The notes: generated by a model from the letters alone, not told the origin. A stretch of 25,164 bases of DNA from Candidatus Martarchaeota archaeon (GCA_023485745.1 JAMCZL010000044.1:5199-30362), one strand, 5' to 3'; positions 1 to 8,398 are shown, numbered from the stretch's first letter. A program made the numbers and translations.

Positions 1-925
1 TTATCGCCTTAGCATGCTCCTTTGAATTTGAGATCCCCTCTGCGACAGCATACTGCGCCGGGGTGTTTACCGAAAGGCGCATCCTGGCATAGTCTGACAT
101 TTTGGATTTTAGCTCCAAGGACAGGCGGTCGCGCCCTGGGATTATTATGAACCCTATGCGGAAACCTGTGGCGTCGAAGTTCTTCGACGCGCCGTTCAGT
201 ATCGCGTATGGCATGCCTTTTGCGACCTCGCTTATAGAGGTGAACTTTGCCCCGTTGAATATTATCTCATCGTATATTTCGTCGCTTATCAGGAATATTC
301 CATATTCGTTCGCAATGTCTGCAAGGCCTGACAGTATGCGCCTGCTAAGGACGGTGCCCGTAGGATTGTTCGGATTCGTGACCAGCATGTATTTTACCCT
401 CTTTATCTGGCCTTTGCTCCTTGCGGCCTTTAGGCTTCTGCCCAGAGCGTCAAGGTCAACGGCCCACATATTTCTTTCGTCGTAGTCGGCAGATATCGGC
501 TTTCCGCCATGAAGCTCCAGTGTTGTCATGTACTGGTTGTAGTACGGCCTGAATATGACTGCCATGTCGCCTGCATTTATAAGGCTGCTGTTTATAAAGT
601 AAAGCGCCTCAGATACTCCTTCCGTGGTTATTATGCTGTCCTCTGAGAGCGCCAAGCCGTAAAACTCCTTGTACCTTTTTATAACTGCATTTATGAGCGG
701 TTTTGCGCCTTCCGCTCTTGAATAATAGGTTTGGTTTGACCTAAGTGCCTTTACATAGGCGTCTATCATGTATTTTGGCGTTTTGAAATACACTGCGGGG
801 TCGCCGCGGTTGAGCTTTACCACCTTTTTTCCGGTCTCGGCAAGCTTTGTTGCCAAGCCCTCCTCCTCGAGGAGTATGTTATAGACGTATTTGCTTCTCT
901 TGGAAAGCAATCTCTCTTCCATCAT
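1..925 (-). CDS. Class I/II PLP-dependent aminotransferase (3' end outside window)
   Basis: Fold-type I aminotransferase moving an amino group between an amino acid and a 2-oxo acid in the cytoplasm; substrate not readable from sequence. About 308 residues are visible of a usual 380-400, because the frame runs off the left edge without a stop. Seen in the translation: NPNNPTG, the SDEIYDEI segment with the Asp that contacts the PLP ring nitrogen, and SKNFDATGFRIG, which holds the Schiff-base Lys and the downstream Arg. The start is one of two adjacent ATGs (925 or 922) after a GGTGG site; spacing favours 922. It is the last gene of a minus-strand run after dph6 and nth. It resembles alanine/aspartate-type aminotransferases, but histidinol-phosphate or other amino donors cannot be excluded. 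Confidence 0.88.
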   Translation of the reverse strand, partial: MMEERLLSKRSKYVYNILLEEEGLATKLAETGKKVVKLNRGDPAVYFKTPKYMIDAYVKALRSNQTYYSRAEGAKPLINAVIKRYKEFYGLALSEDSIITTEGVSEALYFINSSLINAGDMAVIFRPYYNQYMTTLELHGGKPISADYDERNMWAVDLDALGRSLKAARSKGQIKRVKYMLVTNPNNPTGTVLSRRILSGLADIANEYGIFLISDEIYDEIIFNGAKFTSISEVAKGMPYAILNGASKNFDATGFRIGFIIIPGRDRLSLELKSKMSDYARMRLSVNTPAQYAVAEGISNSKEHAKAI

Positions 926-940
926 GCCACCGCATTAGAT

Positions 941-1663
941 TTATGCATCAATGTTATTAATACCTTTTTTGGGCACGAGCTTGGCCTCCTCTATGAGGTA
1001 TGTGCCGGAATCATTGTGCCATTCCTTGCTGGCCCTTACTATTGATATCCTGCTTCTGAAAAGCGGGGCGTCGAGAACGAACGATTCAGCCTCGCCGCCC
1101 TCGAAGGATATGTTTATCCCATATTTTCTGTTGAGCGACTCGAGCCGGGATATTGTGCTTTCGTCTATCCTTGCGCCCAGGAAACTGTAATCCATGCCGT
1201 AAGCAGCCACCTTTGTTATTATGGCGTCGAATTTCTGGCTTATCTCTTTCAGCTCTGACAGGGGGTTTATGCCCCAAAGCGGCGCGTAATGCGTGATTTT
1301 CAGCTTTTCGCATATTTTGTCCACCCTGTCCTTCTGATAGCGACTCGCCAAGGCGCCAGTAACCACTCCGCTTACGCCGTTGGCGCGCAAGGCCTCTTCG
1401 AGGTCTGCTAACTCTGCCTCCTTTTCGCCTTTTGTGGCCACAAGCTCCTGGCGGATTCCCAGTGCCTTGGCCTGCAGCGCAGTAAACTCTATGTTAGGGC
1501 GATGGAACATGTAGCTGTCCGGATTCTCGGGCTTCAAGGTTATTAGGAGGTCTACCTTCTTGTTTAGCTCGTGCATCTTGTGTATCGCAAGCGTGGAATC
1601 CTTTCCGCCGCTGTAAAGGCATGCTATCGTTTGACCACCTTTTTTAAGCTGCTTGAAGGGCAT
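941..1663 (-). CDS. dph6: Dph6-like diphthine--ammonia ligase (PP-loop ATPase)
   Basis: ATP-dependent amidation of diphthine on elongation factor 2, the last diphthamide step, is the known role of this family. The PP-loop motif SGGKDS lies at about residues 18-23 and the family C-terminal signature is seen as FEGGEAESFVLDAPLF near residue 190. Length (240 aa) fits the archaeal family. The listed ATG overlaps the end of nth by 40 nt and has no clear ribosome-binding site, and most relatives start only a few residues before the PP-loop. An ATA codon at 1625-1627, preceded by GGTGG and overlapping the nth stop, would give a more typical N-terminus, so the exact start is uncertain. It is probably co-transcribed with nth. 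Confidence 0.85.
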   Translation of the reverse strand: MPFKQLKKGGQTIACLYSGGKDSTLAIHKMHELNKKVDLLITLKPENPDSYMFHRPNIEFTALQAKALGIRQELVATKGEKEAELADLEEALRANGVSGVVTGALASRYQKDRVDKICEKLKITHYAPLWGINPLSELKEISQKFDAIITKVAAYGMDYSFLGARIDESTISRLESLNRKYGINISFEGGEAESFVLDAPLFRSRISIVRASKEWHNDSGTYLIEEAKLVPKKGINNIDA

Positions 1664-2289
1664 ATGTCATTGAGCACGCACCTGTCGCAGTGCTTTATTC
1701 TGGCAGTGCATGCGTCCCTGCCAAGCGCTATGAGCAGATTTGAAACATTGCGCCATTCAGTCTTTGGAAATTTTTCCATGAGCTTTCTTTCTATCTTTTC
1801 AGGGTCTTTGGAATTTACCAATCCTAGCCGGTTTGCAACGGTGATGCAGTGCGTATCTATTGCAATGCCCTCGCTTGCGGAAAAGGCCTCTGATAGCACA
1901 ACATTTGCAGTTTTCCTTCCCACCCCGGGCAGCTTCACTAGTTCGTTCATTTTGTTCGGAACTTTGCCGCCATGCAGGCGCATTACCATTTTCGCCGATG
2001 CGATTATGTTCTTGGACTTGTTGCGGTAAAGGCCAAGCGAGTTTATGTGGCGCTGCAGTGCCTGCGGGCTAAGCCTTGCGAATTGATTTGGTTTGCTATA
2101 ACGGCGGAACAGCTCTTTAGTTACCTTGTTTACCTGCCGGTCCGTAGACTGTGCGGAAAGCATCGTGGCAACAAGCATTTCCCACGGATTTGAGTATTCG
2201 AGCGCGCTTTTCATTGAATCTCCGTACCTTGCCTTAAGCCTTGAAAGGACCTCGGCCTCAAAGCGCTTTGCAGGTTTTGGTTCGTGCAT
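1624..2289 (-). CDS. nth: Endonuclease III (DNA glycosylase/AP lyase)
   Basis: Base-excision repair enzyme that removes oxidised pyrimidines and cuts the abasic strand. The helix-hairpin-helix LPGVGRKTA holds the catalytic Lys (K126) and GIAIDTH holds the catalytic Asp (D145). A C-terminal iron-sulfur motif has the classical C-x6-C-x2-C-x5-C spacing. Length 221 aa is normal. It is divergent from the isomerase/repair run at 2370, sharing an intergenic space of 80 bp with a central TATA-like element. A second nth paralogue lies at 3494-4150, only about 1.2 kb away. Confidence 0.95.
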   Translation of the reverse strand: MHEPKPAKRFEAEVLSRLKARYGDSMKSALEYSNPWEMLVATMLSAQSTDRQVNKVTKELFRRYSKPNQFARLSPQALQRHINSLGLYRNKSKNIIASAKMVMRLHGGKVPNKMNELVKLPGVGRKTANVVLSEAFSASEGIAIDTHCITVANRLGLVNSKDPEKIERKLMEKFPKTEWRNVSNLLIALGRDACTARIKHCDRCVLNDICPSSSLKKVVKR

Positions 2290-2316
2290 TTTACCATCCG
2301 GGACCGCGCGGCTATG

Positions 2317-2348
2317 TATTGCCTTTAAATAGTTTTTAGGTGATACTT
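2317..2348. promoter_or_regulatory. Shared TATA-like element between nth and fni
   Basis: CCTTTAAATAG at about 2319-2329 reads as a TATA box on both strands (TTTAAATAG plus, CTATTTAAA minus). About 25 nt downstream on the plus strand gives a start near 2348, 22 nt before the fni start; on the minus strand it gives a start near 2300, just before the nth ATG at 2289. One element may serve both genes. Inferred from spacing only. Confidence 0.5.
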
Positions 2349-2369
2349 ATTAATTGTTAGGGGGTAATT

Positions 2370-3497
2370 TTGGCAAAAGCTAAATCTGGCAGGGCACAAG
2401 ATCCTGAAAAGCTGAAAAGGATAAACCTGATAATGAAAAGGAAGGAGGAGCACATACGGATCTGCCTGGACAAGCCAGTGCAGGCAAGAAATGTGAGGAC
2501 ACTGTTTTCTGACGTCAAGCTGATGAACGACTCCATACCTGAGATAGATTTCGACGATATAGACACCTCTGTTTCTTTCCTTGGAAAGCGCTTTTCTGCG
2601 CCGTTTATGGTGGGCGCCATGACAGGCGGTGCAGAGATGGCCAAAAAGATAAATGCAAACATAGCGTCTGCCGCAGAGGAACTCGGGCTTGGAATGGCGG
2701 TCGGGAGCCAGAGAGCGGCGCTGTATGATAAGATATTGGAAGATACGTATACTATAGCCAGGAAAAACGGACCGCACATATTCATAGGCGCAAATATAGG
2801 TGGTGCGCAACTTTCCGAAGGCATGGACCTGAAGAGCATAAAAAAGCTTGTAGAGATGCTGAAGGCGGATGCGCTTTACGTTCACCTCAACCCCACGCAG
2901 GAGATAGTGCAGCCGGAGGGAGAGCCCAAGTACAGGAACGTGCTTTCCAGGATAAGGGAGATTGTCGAAAGCATAGACAAGCCGGTTATAGCCAAGGAGG
3001 TTGGTTTCGGCATATCGCCAAAGGTGGCAAAAGAGCTTGAAAAGGCCGGCGTTAAGGCGATAGAGGTGGCCGGCATGGGAGGCACCAGCTATGCAGCTGT
3101 GGAATGGTACAGAGCCAAGGCGTTCAAAATGGAGGATAAGGCGGATCTCGGCAACCTTTTCTGGGATTGGGGCATACCTACCGCAGCATCGTTGTACATG
3201 GCAACGAGAAGCGTAAGACTGCCCGTGGTATCATCCGGAGGCCTTAGGACCGGGCTTGATGTCGCGAAGTCCATTGCCTTGGGCGCGTCAATGACTGCGA
3301 TGGCGCTGCCAGTGCTCAGGCCTGCGGCTACATCGGCCAAGGCTGTGAAGGATTTCATAGAAAGGATACTGCTAGAGCTCAAAAGCACCATGTTCCTGCT
3401 GGGAGCCAGAAATATAGAGCAACTTAGTAAATGCCCGTTCGTTATAACCGGGGATTTGGCGATATGGAAGGACTACTTTGACAAAAAGGTGATTTGA
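2370..3497 (+). CDS. fni: Type 2 isopentenyl-diphosphate isomerase (FMN-dependent)
   Basis: Interconverts isopentenyl and dimethylallyl diphosphate using FMN and NADPH, feeding archaeal isoprenoid lipid synthesis. Family signatures seen: KEEHIRICL near the N-terminus, MVGAMTGG, LGMAVGSQRAAL, VHLNPTQEIVQPEGEP, the GMGGTSYAAVEW segment and VVSSGGLRTGLD, covering the whole TIM barrel. The TTG start at 2370 follows GGGGT; an internal ATG at 2436 sits nearer the usual family N-terminus, so the first 22 residues may not be translated. It heads a tight plus-strand run; its TGA overlaps the TTG start of the next gene. Confidence 0.95.
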   Translation: MAKAKSGRAQDPEKLKRINLIMKRKEEHIRICLDKPVQARNVRTLFSDVKLMNDSIPEIDFDDIDTSVSFLGKRFSAPFMVGAMTGGAEMAKKINANIASAAEELGLGMAVGSQRAALYDKILEDTYTIARKNGPHIFIGANIGGAQLSEGMDLKSIKKLVEMLKADALYVHLNPTQEIVQPEGEPKYRNVLSRIREIVESIDKPVIAKEVGFGISPKVAKELEKAGVKAIEVAGMGGTSYAAVEWYRAKAFKMEDKADLGNLFWDWGIPTAASLYMATRSVRLPVVSSGGLRTGLDVAKSIALGASMTAMALPVLRPAATSAKAVKDFIERILLELKSTMFLLGARNIEQLSKCPFVITGDLAIWKDYFDKKVI

Positions 3498-4150
3498 CGG
3501 CGTTCGTTGAATTGGATGCCAAAAAGGCCAATTATGTAGTCGAAATGCTTGAAAAGCACTACAAGGACGTTCATTACTATTTGAATTTCAAGACGCCTGT
3601 TGAGCTCTTAGTAGCTGCAATACTGTCTGCGCAGACAAAGGACACCAAGGTAAATGCCATTACGCCAAGACTTTTTGAAAGGTACAGGACTGCAAAGGAC
3701 TATGCAAATGCAAAGCCGGCTCAGCTTATGGACTATGTCGGAGGTGTGCTCTATGCAAAGAACAAAATTGCAAACATAATAGGCGCATGCAAAGGGATAG
3801 ATGAAAAATATGGGGGCAAAGTTCCTGACAGTATGGAGAATCTGATTGAGCTGCCAGGCATTGGAAGAAAAACCGCAAATACTATACTCATAAACGCGTA
3901 TGGCAAGGTCGAGGGCATACCGGTTGATACTTGGGTCATAAAGCTTTCTTACAGGATAGGGCTGAGCAAGGCAAAGAATGCAGATTCGATAGAAAAGGAC
4001 CTTGAGGCAAAGATAGGCAAGCAGTACTGGAAGAACATTGCATACGTGCTGAAGGCCCATGGCAAGGAGGTGTGCGGCGCAATACCGAAATGCAGTGCAT
4101 GCCCGATAAAGGCTTATTGCCCTAAGAACGGCGTTGCCAAAAGCGCCTGA
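3494..4150 (+). CDS. nth: Endonuclease III paralogue (Nth family)
   Basis: Second DNA glycosylase/AP lyase of the HhH-GPD superfamily. LPGIGRKTA (K126) and GIPVDTW (D145) keep both catalytic residues at the same numbering as the first copy. The Fe-S motif is C-x5-C-x2-C-x5-C, one residue shorter in the first gap than in the classical motif, so cluster geometry or substrate range may differ. The start is TTG at 3494 placed directly after GGTGAT and overlapping the TGA of fni (TTGA), a clear case of translational coupling. Sequence differs widely from the nth at 1624, so this is not a recent duplication. A mismatch-type glycosylase role is possible but cannot be read here. Confidence 0.92.
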   Translation: MTAFVELDAKKANYVVEMLEKHYKDVHYYLNFKTPVELLVAAILSAQTKDTKVNAITPRLFERYRTAKDYANAKPAQLMDYVGGVLYAKNKIANIIGACKGIDEKYGGKVPDSMENLIELPGIGRKTANTILINAYGKVEGIPVDTWVIKLSYRIGLSKAKNADSIEKDLEAKIGKQYWKNIAYVLKAHGKEVCGAIPKCSACPIKAYCPKNGVAKSA

Positions 4151-4171
4151 ACATGATTTACCGATGGTACT

Positions 4172-5443
4172 ATGAAAATTGTCGCAGACCTGCATGTCCA
4201 CTCCAGATTCGCAATGGCATGCAGCCCCGCAATAAATCCGCTTTCAATGCAGATAACAGCAGTTGAGAAAGGCATAAACGTTTTGGGCACAGGGGACATA
4301 CTGCACAGGGCTTGGCGCAACGAAATGCTCAAGCGCCTAGTTTTCGATGCCGATTCCGGAATGTACAAAATAGACGCAAAAAGTAGCGTGTGGTTCGTGC
4401 CAAGTGCAGAAGTATCCACCATATTCGAAGGATCCGACAAGTCAATAAAAAAGATCCACAACTGCATACTTTTTTCCAGCATTGAAGCCGCCTCGAACGC
4501 AGCCGAGAGGCTTTCGAAATACGGCAGCCTTTCCGGAGATGGAAGACCGCAGCTGCAGATGTCTGCCGCAGAATTGGTTGAGGAAGTGCTAGCTACAGAC
4601 AAAGATGCTTTTGTGTTTCCCGCACACCTGTGGACCCCATATTTCGGAGCGCTTGGGGCGCTTTCGGGATTTGATTCCATAAAAGAGGCATATGGCGACC
4701 AAGAGAAAAACATACATGCTTATGAAAGCGGGCTTAGCTCTGATCCAAAGATGAACTGGAGGATAAGTGCATTGGACAAGTATGCGCTCATATCTAACAG
4801 CGACATGCATTCGCTGCCGAACATGGGCAGGGAGGCAAACGTGTTCGACCTTGAGAAGCCAACATATGTTGGCATGATAAATGCAATAAAAGCAAAGGAT
4901 GTAAGAAGGTTCAACGAAACTATCGAATACTACCCGGAAGAGGGCAAATACCATTACGACGGACATAGGGATTGCCACTACTCGGTGGATCCCGAGCAGG
5001 GCGCAGAAACAAACTGCAAGGTATGCGGCAAAAGGCTGGTTGTTGGCGTGCTGCACAGGATAAACGATCTTGCAGACAGGCCGGCAGGCTACAGGCCCAA
5101 GAACGCCATACCTTACACGCACGCCGTGCCTTTGCTTGAGGTCATAGCCTATGCGATGAAAAAGGATAGGTATTCGCCAATTGTGAAGAAGGAGTACTCC
5201 GAATTAATAAGCGCATTCGGCAACGAACTGGACATATTGGTGAGCGTTGCTGATGACAAGATAAGGCAAGTTGCAGGCGAAGATATAGCCGAGTGCATAG
5301 ACAACGTGAGGAATGAAAGGATAAGCATAAAGCCAGGCTATGCGGGCGTGTATGGAGAGATCGACCTGCTCAAGAGCAGGGCAGAGCACAAGGAGCCGTA
5401 TGCAGTAAAGCAGAAGAGCATGTCGGATTTCTTATCAGGGTAA
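4172..5443 (+). CDS. EndoQ-like PHP-domain DNA endonuclease
   Basis: Matches the archaeal PHP-family protein known as endonuclease Q, which nicks DNA 5' of deaminated bases (uracil, hypoxanthine, xanthine) and abasic sites; members were often annotated as UvrD-like. PHP metal-binding motifs are seen at DLHVHSRFAMACS (residues 6-18) and GTGDILH (about 39-45), with SNSDMHS further on. A Cys-rich element in the middle (NCKVCGKRLVVGVLHRI) is the family's zinc-binding region, followed by LADRPAGYRP. Length 423 aa is typical. Start ATG at 4172 lies 22 nt after nth2. Its position between nth2 and exonuclease III supports a base-repair role. Confidence 0.88.
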   Translation: MKIVADLHVHSRFAMACSPAINPLSMQITAVEKGINVLGTGDILHRAWRNEMLKRLVFDADSGMYKIDAKSSVWFVPSAEVSTIFEGSDKSIKKIHNCILFSSIEAASNAAERLSKYGSLSGDGRPQLQMSAAELVEEVLATDKDAFVFPAHLWTPYFGALGALSGFDSIKEAYGDQEKNIHAYESGLSSDPKMNWRISALDKYALISNSDMHSLPNMGREANVFDLEKPTYVGMINAIKAKDVRRFNETIEYYPEEGKYHYDGHRDCHYSVDPEQGAETNCKVCGKRLVVGVLHRINDLADRPAGYRPKNAIPYTHAVPLLEVIAYAMKKDRYSPIVKKEYSELISAFGNELDILVSVADDKIRQVAGEDIAECIDNVRNERISIKPGYAGVYGEIDLLKSRAEHKEPYAVKQKSMSDFLSG

Positions 5444-5447
5444 TCTT

Positions 5448-5936
5448 ATGGCTGTGCTGGAAGATGGAAACATAAGGCTCAGGCCGGTAAATTTAAAGGA
5501 GGACATGGGACTTTTCCTCGAATGGTACTCGAATCCGGACCTGCTTTTTTATTCCGAGGGACCAAAGGTGATGACACCTTACGGGCCTGACGTCATTGAA
5601 AGAATGGTAAAGAGCCTTTCAGAGATCGGCGAATGCTACATCATAGAGATTTCTGAATTGGGCGCATGGAAACCGCTGGGAGACGCCAGCATAACAAAGG
5701 ACAAGACCCCCATAGTCATAGGAAACGAGGAGTATTGGGGCAGGGGAATAGGTACGCGCGTGCTCGGCATTCTTATAAGGCGAGCCAGGAAGCTCGGCAT
5801 GAAAAAGCTGAAAGTGGGCGGAATCTACGAATATAATGCCAGGAGCCTAAAAATGTATGCAAAGGCAGGATTCGTAGAAACAGGGCGAGAAAATGAAGAG
5901 GGCTATGAAGTAATAAAGATGGAGATGGGCCTGTAG
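5448..5936 (+). CDS. GNAT-family N-acetyltransferase
   Basis: Acetyl-CoA-dependent N-acetyltransferase, nearest in look to the RimJ/RimL type that acts on protein N-termini or small amines. Seen: the opening NIRLRPVNLKED, the acetyl-CoA pyrophosphate loop YWGRGIGTRVL (about residues 95-105), and the closing NARSLKMYAKAGFVETGR typical of the family. It starts 4 nt after the EndoQ stop and ends 8 nt before xth, so it is embedded in the repair run. Whether it modifies a repair protein or is merely co-transcribed cannot be told. Confidence 0.88.
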   Translation: MAVLEDGNIRLRPVNLKEDMGLFLEWYSNPDLLFYSEGPKVMTPYGPDVIERMVKSLSEIGECYIIEISELGAWKPLGDASITKDKTPIVIGNEEYWGRGIGTRVLGILIRRARKLGMKKLKVGGIYEYNARSLKMYAKAGFVETGRENEEGYEVIKMEMGL

Positions 5937-5944
5937 GAGATGAC

Positions 5945-6694
5945 ATGACAATAAGCCTGATATCCTGGAACGTCAACGGCATCCGAGCAGCTGAAAAGAG
6001 CGTCCTGGGCCTGCTAGAATCCGAGAAGCCTGACGTTATGGCATTCCAGGAGATAAAGGCAGGGGAGGAAAGCGTACCTGAAAGGCTGAAGGGCTTGGGA
6101 TATTCAATGTATGTGAACTCCGCCGCAAGGAAGGGGTACAGCGGCACCATGATCATGACAAGGATCAAGCCAATTTCATATTCCACAGAATTTGAGGATG
6201 ATGAAGGCAGGGTTCAGCGCGTCGAGTTTGACGACTATTATTTCGTAAATGTGTATTTCCCGAATTCGAGAAGGGACCTTTCAAGGCTGGAATTTAAACT
6301 CAAATTCGACAGAGATTTAGAAAGGTATGTAGAAAAGCTAGAGGCAAAGAAACCGGTGCTGGTGTGCGGGGACTTCAACGTGGCCCATGAAGACATAGAC
6401 ATAGCAAGGCCGGCTGAGAACAGGGGAAACGCAGGCTTTACTGACGAGGAGAGGGAATGGATGACAGAATTCCTTGGCAGGGGAAGGCTCGACACCTTTA
6501 GGATGTTCAACAAGAGCCCTGGATATTACACGTGGTGGGCGTATTTCAGCCGCGCGAGGGACAGGAACATTGGCTGGCGCATAGACTACTTCGTGGCCAG
6601 CAAGCAAATGCGCAGCAGGATAGTCAAGGCTGGCATACTGTCCGACATCAGAGGCTCTGACCACGCACCGGTATATGTTACGCTGAAGGATTAG
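5945..6694 (+). CDS. xth: Exodeoxyribonuclease III / AP endonuclease
   Basis: Mg-dependent AP endonuclease that cuts 5' of abasic sites, completing the step after glycosylase action. All active-site motifs of the ExoIII family are present: ISWNVNGIRA (Asn), MAFQEIKA (metal-binding Glu, E36), NVYFPNS, CGDFNVAHEDID (Asp/Asn), GWRIDYF and the closing GSDHAPV with the catalytic Asp-His pair. 249 aa is normal length. GGAGATGAC precedes the ATG. Its stop at 6694 abuts the convergent Lrp-like gene with no gap. Confidence 0.96.
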   Translation: MTISLISWNVNGIRAAEKSVLGLLESEKPDVMAFQEIKAGEESVPERLKGLGYSMYVNSAARKGYSGTMIMTRIKPISYSTEFEDDEGRVQRVEFDDYYFVNVYFPNSRRDLSRLEFKLKFDRDLERYVEKLEAKKPVLVCGDFNVAHEDIDIARPAENRGNAGFTDEEREWMTEFLGRGRLDTFRMFNKSPGYYTWWAYFSRARDRNIGWRIDYFVASKQMRSRIVKAGILSDIRGSDHAPVYVTLKD

Positions 6695-7111
6695 TCATTT
6701 GACAGTTTCTTGCACGAACGAGGGATAAACGTTGCGCACGCCCTCTATGCCCTTGAGTTTGGATATCTCTGATTCTATTGCCCCGGAATCTGCAACCATA
6801 AGCGCAATGGCAGAGTGGTCGCCGCTGGTCCTGTAAAGCTCTTTCACGGATTCGGTATCTCGCAGCCTTGATATTACATCAAGGTATTTTTCAGGAAGTA
6901 TGTCTATTCCAACCAATGCCTCGTCCATTCCAAGCTGCTTTAGCCTGGCGCGCGCCTTGTACCCTATTAAAACCTTGCTGCTTTTGAGGCTCGCCAGCCG
7001 GTTCCTCACAGTTCCGCGGCTCACCCCCAACGCCTGCGCAAGCTTTGCAATGGGAGTGTCTGAATCCTCAATCAGTTTGGATATGAGCATTTTGTCAATA
7101 TTTTTAGCCAT
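6695..7111 (-). CDS. Lrp/AsnC-family transcriptional regulator
   Basis: Small DNA-binding regulator of 138 aa. N-terminal winged helix about residues 8-55 (IAKLAQALGVSRGTVRNRL is the recognition helix region), then an effector-binding (RAM) domain about 60-135 with the family pattern around ELYRTSGDHSAIALMV. It is divergent from the peroxiredoxin gene across 70 bp, so it may regulate that gene, itself, or both. The minus-strand TATA-like sequence near 7131-7138 is about 23 nt from the ATG, suggesting a leaderless transcript. Confidence 0.9.
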   Translation of the reverse strand: MAKNIDKMLISKLIEDSDTPIAKLAQALGVSRGTVRNRLASLKSSKVLIGYKARARLKQLGMDEALVGIDILPEKYLDVISRLRDTESVKELYRTSGDHSAIALMVADSGAIESEISKLKGIEGVRNVYPSFVQETVK

Positions 7112-7181
7112 TTTATCAGTTTAAATAGTTTAAAATACAAATATTAAATATCTTAGTGTACAAAAGGATATTGGTGATATT
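7112..7181. promoter_or_regulatory. Divergent promoter region, lrp-like / peroxiredoxin
   Basis: Very AT-rich with overlapping TATA-like elements (TTTAAATAG, TTTAAAATAC, ATATTAAATATC). The peroxiredoxin side has a GGTGAT ribosome-binding site at 7173-7178, three bases before the ATG; the regulator side appears leaderless. The overlap would let a regulator bound here affect both genes. Confidence 0.6.
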
Positions 7182-7775
7182 ATGGAAGCGGCAGTACCAG
7201 TAGAAGAAAAGATAGAAGGGATAAAGGCAAAAGCTTATTTTCCAAAAGAGGACAAGATAGAGCCTGTTGAGATACCTAAGAAGGACAAGTGGACGATTTT
7301 GACCTTTTACCCAGGCGACTTTACCTTTGTCTGCGCGACAGACATAGAGGAATTCATGAAGCTGTACGATGAATTCAAGAGCAACGATGCCGACGTATAC
7401 GCTATAAGCACTGACAGCATATTCTCGCACAAGGGCTGGGCGCAGACAAGCCCAAGGGTGCAGAAGAGCTCAATACCTATGGTTGAGGACTTCAACAAGA
7501 GCATTGCCAGGACGTTTGGACTGCTTAATGAAAGCACCGGCCAGGCACGAAGGGCTGTAGTGATACTTGACCCTGACGGCAACGTGCAGTACATTTCTGC
7601 CTTCAACAACAATCTGGGCAAGGACGCAGAGCATGTACTAAACGCATTCCTGGGCCTGAAGTACCTGAGGGACCATCCGGCAAAGGAGGGCCATATGTGC
7701 GCGATTCCGGCAAACTGGAGGAAGGGCAAGGAAGTTCTCGACATTGACGTTGTAAAGGACATAGGAAAACTCTGA
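7182..7775 (+). CDS. 2-Cys peroxiredoxin (AhpC/Prx1 type)
   Basis: Thiol peroxidase reducing hydrogen peroxide and organic peroxides. Peroxidatic Cys is C51 in FYPGDFTFVCATD, and a candidate resolving Cys is C173 in HMCAIPANW, the position used by typical 2-Cys enzymes. Length 197 aa fits. GGTGAT with a 3-nt spacer gives a secure start. A strong hairpin and T-rich tract follow the stop, so it is probably a single-gene transcript. The adjacent Lrp-like regulator may control it. Confidence 0.95.
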   Translation: MEAAVPVEEKIEGIKAKAYFPKEDKIEPVEIPKKDKWTILTFYPGDFTFVCATDIEEFMKLYDEFKSNDADVYAISTDSIFSHKGWAQTSPRVQKSSIPMVEDFNKSIARTFGLLNESTGQARRAVVILDPDGNVQYISAFNNNLGKDAEHVLNAFLGLKYLRDHPAKEGHMCAIPANWRKGKEVLDIDVVKDIGKL

Positions 7776-7789
7776 TCCGGTAAGCAGGG

Positions 7790-7839
7790 CTGCAGGCACT
7801 TGCCTGCAGTGCAGATCGCTCTTTCTTTTTCCTATTTTT
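7790..7839 (+). terminator. Hairpin plus T-rich tract after peroxiredoxin
   Basis: CTGCAGGC (7790-7797) and GCCTGCAG (7802-7809) form a perfect 8-bp stem with a 4-nt loop, followed by a T-rich tract at about 7818-7839. It lies between convergent genes, 15 nt after the peroxiredoxin stop. Archaeal termination mostly uses the T tract; the hairpin may add RNA stability. Confidence 0.65.
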
Positions 7840-7840
7840 G

Positions 7841-8380
7841 TTATGCTTGAAGGCCAGTAAGGGCTATCGCGTTGCTCATTTGCTCTTTGCTTTTGATTCC
7901 AAGGGCAGCCATGGCGGATTTGGAATGCGCAGGGCTTGGCCTGAATTCTTCAAATGCATAGAAATTTGGCTTTATTTTATCGAAGGTTTTCTTATCGCTG
8001 CAGAAGAGCAGCATCTTTTTGCTTGACTTTGCGCCAGCGATCCTTATGGCCTCGTTTATCTGCCTGGTCATCGCAGCAAAGAGTAGCATTTCTATCTGCA
8101 TGCTTTTAGACATGTTTCGATCCTCCTCGAATGCTGCCTTTGCGTTTAGATACGCGAGCTGCAGGTGTGCCTCGTCTATTATTGCCCGTGGGTCGAACAC
8201 CTGGCAGAAACTGAGGCCGCTGCATGCACTGTTGAGCACAGGAAACAGTTCCTTCAGGTCCTTTTTCGAAGATGCCAGGCGTATTATTGAAGAAGCGGTG
8301 CTGCCGCCAAGGCCAAGCAGCCGCATTAATTCTTTGTCTTGCATTTGATCAACGGAAAGTTGTTGAATATGTGTTTGCAT
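7841..8380 (-). CDS. cgi121: KEOPS complex subunit Cgi121
   Basis: Cgi121 binds the Bud32 kinase and the tRNA 3' end in the KEOPS complex that makes the universal t6A modification at tRNA position 37. Seen: the family core with VFDPRAIIDEAHLQLAYLNA, then NMSKSMQIEMLLFAAMTRQINEAI (residues about 90-115) and a C-terminal Leu/Ile-rich tail; 179 aa is normal. The TATA-like element at 8401-8408 is about 25 nt before the ATG, so the transcript is likely leaderless. That element also points the other way into the micro-ORF array. Confidence 0.82.
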   Translation of the reverse strand: MQTHIQQLSVDQMQDKELMRLLGLGGSTASSIIRLASSKKDLKELFPVLNSACSGLSFCQVFDPRAIIDEAHLQLAYLNAKAAFEEDRNMSKSMQIEMLLFAAMTRQINEAIRIAGAKSSKKMLLFCSDKKTFDKIKPNFYAFEEFRPSPAHSKSAMAALGIKSKEQMSNAIALTGLQA

Positions 8381-8398
8381 ATCAAAGATGAACGGAAG

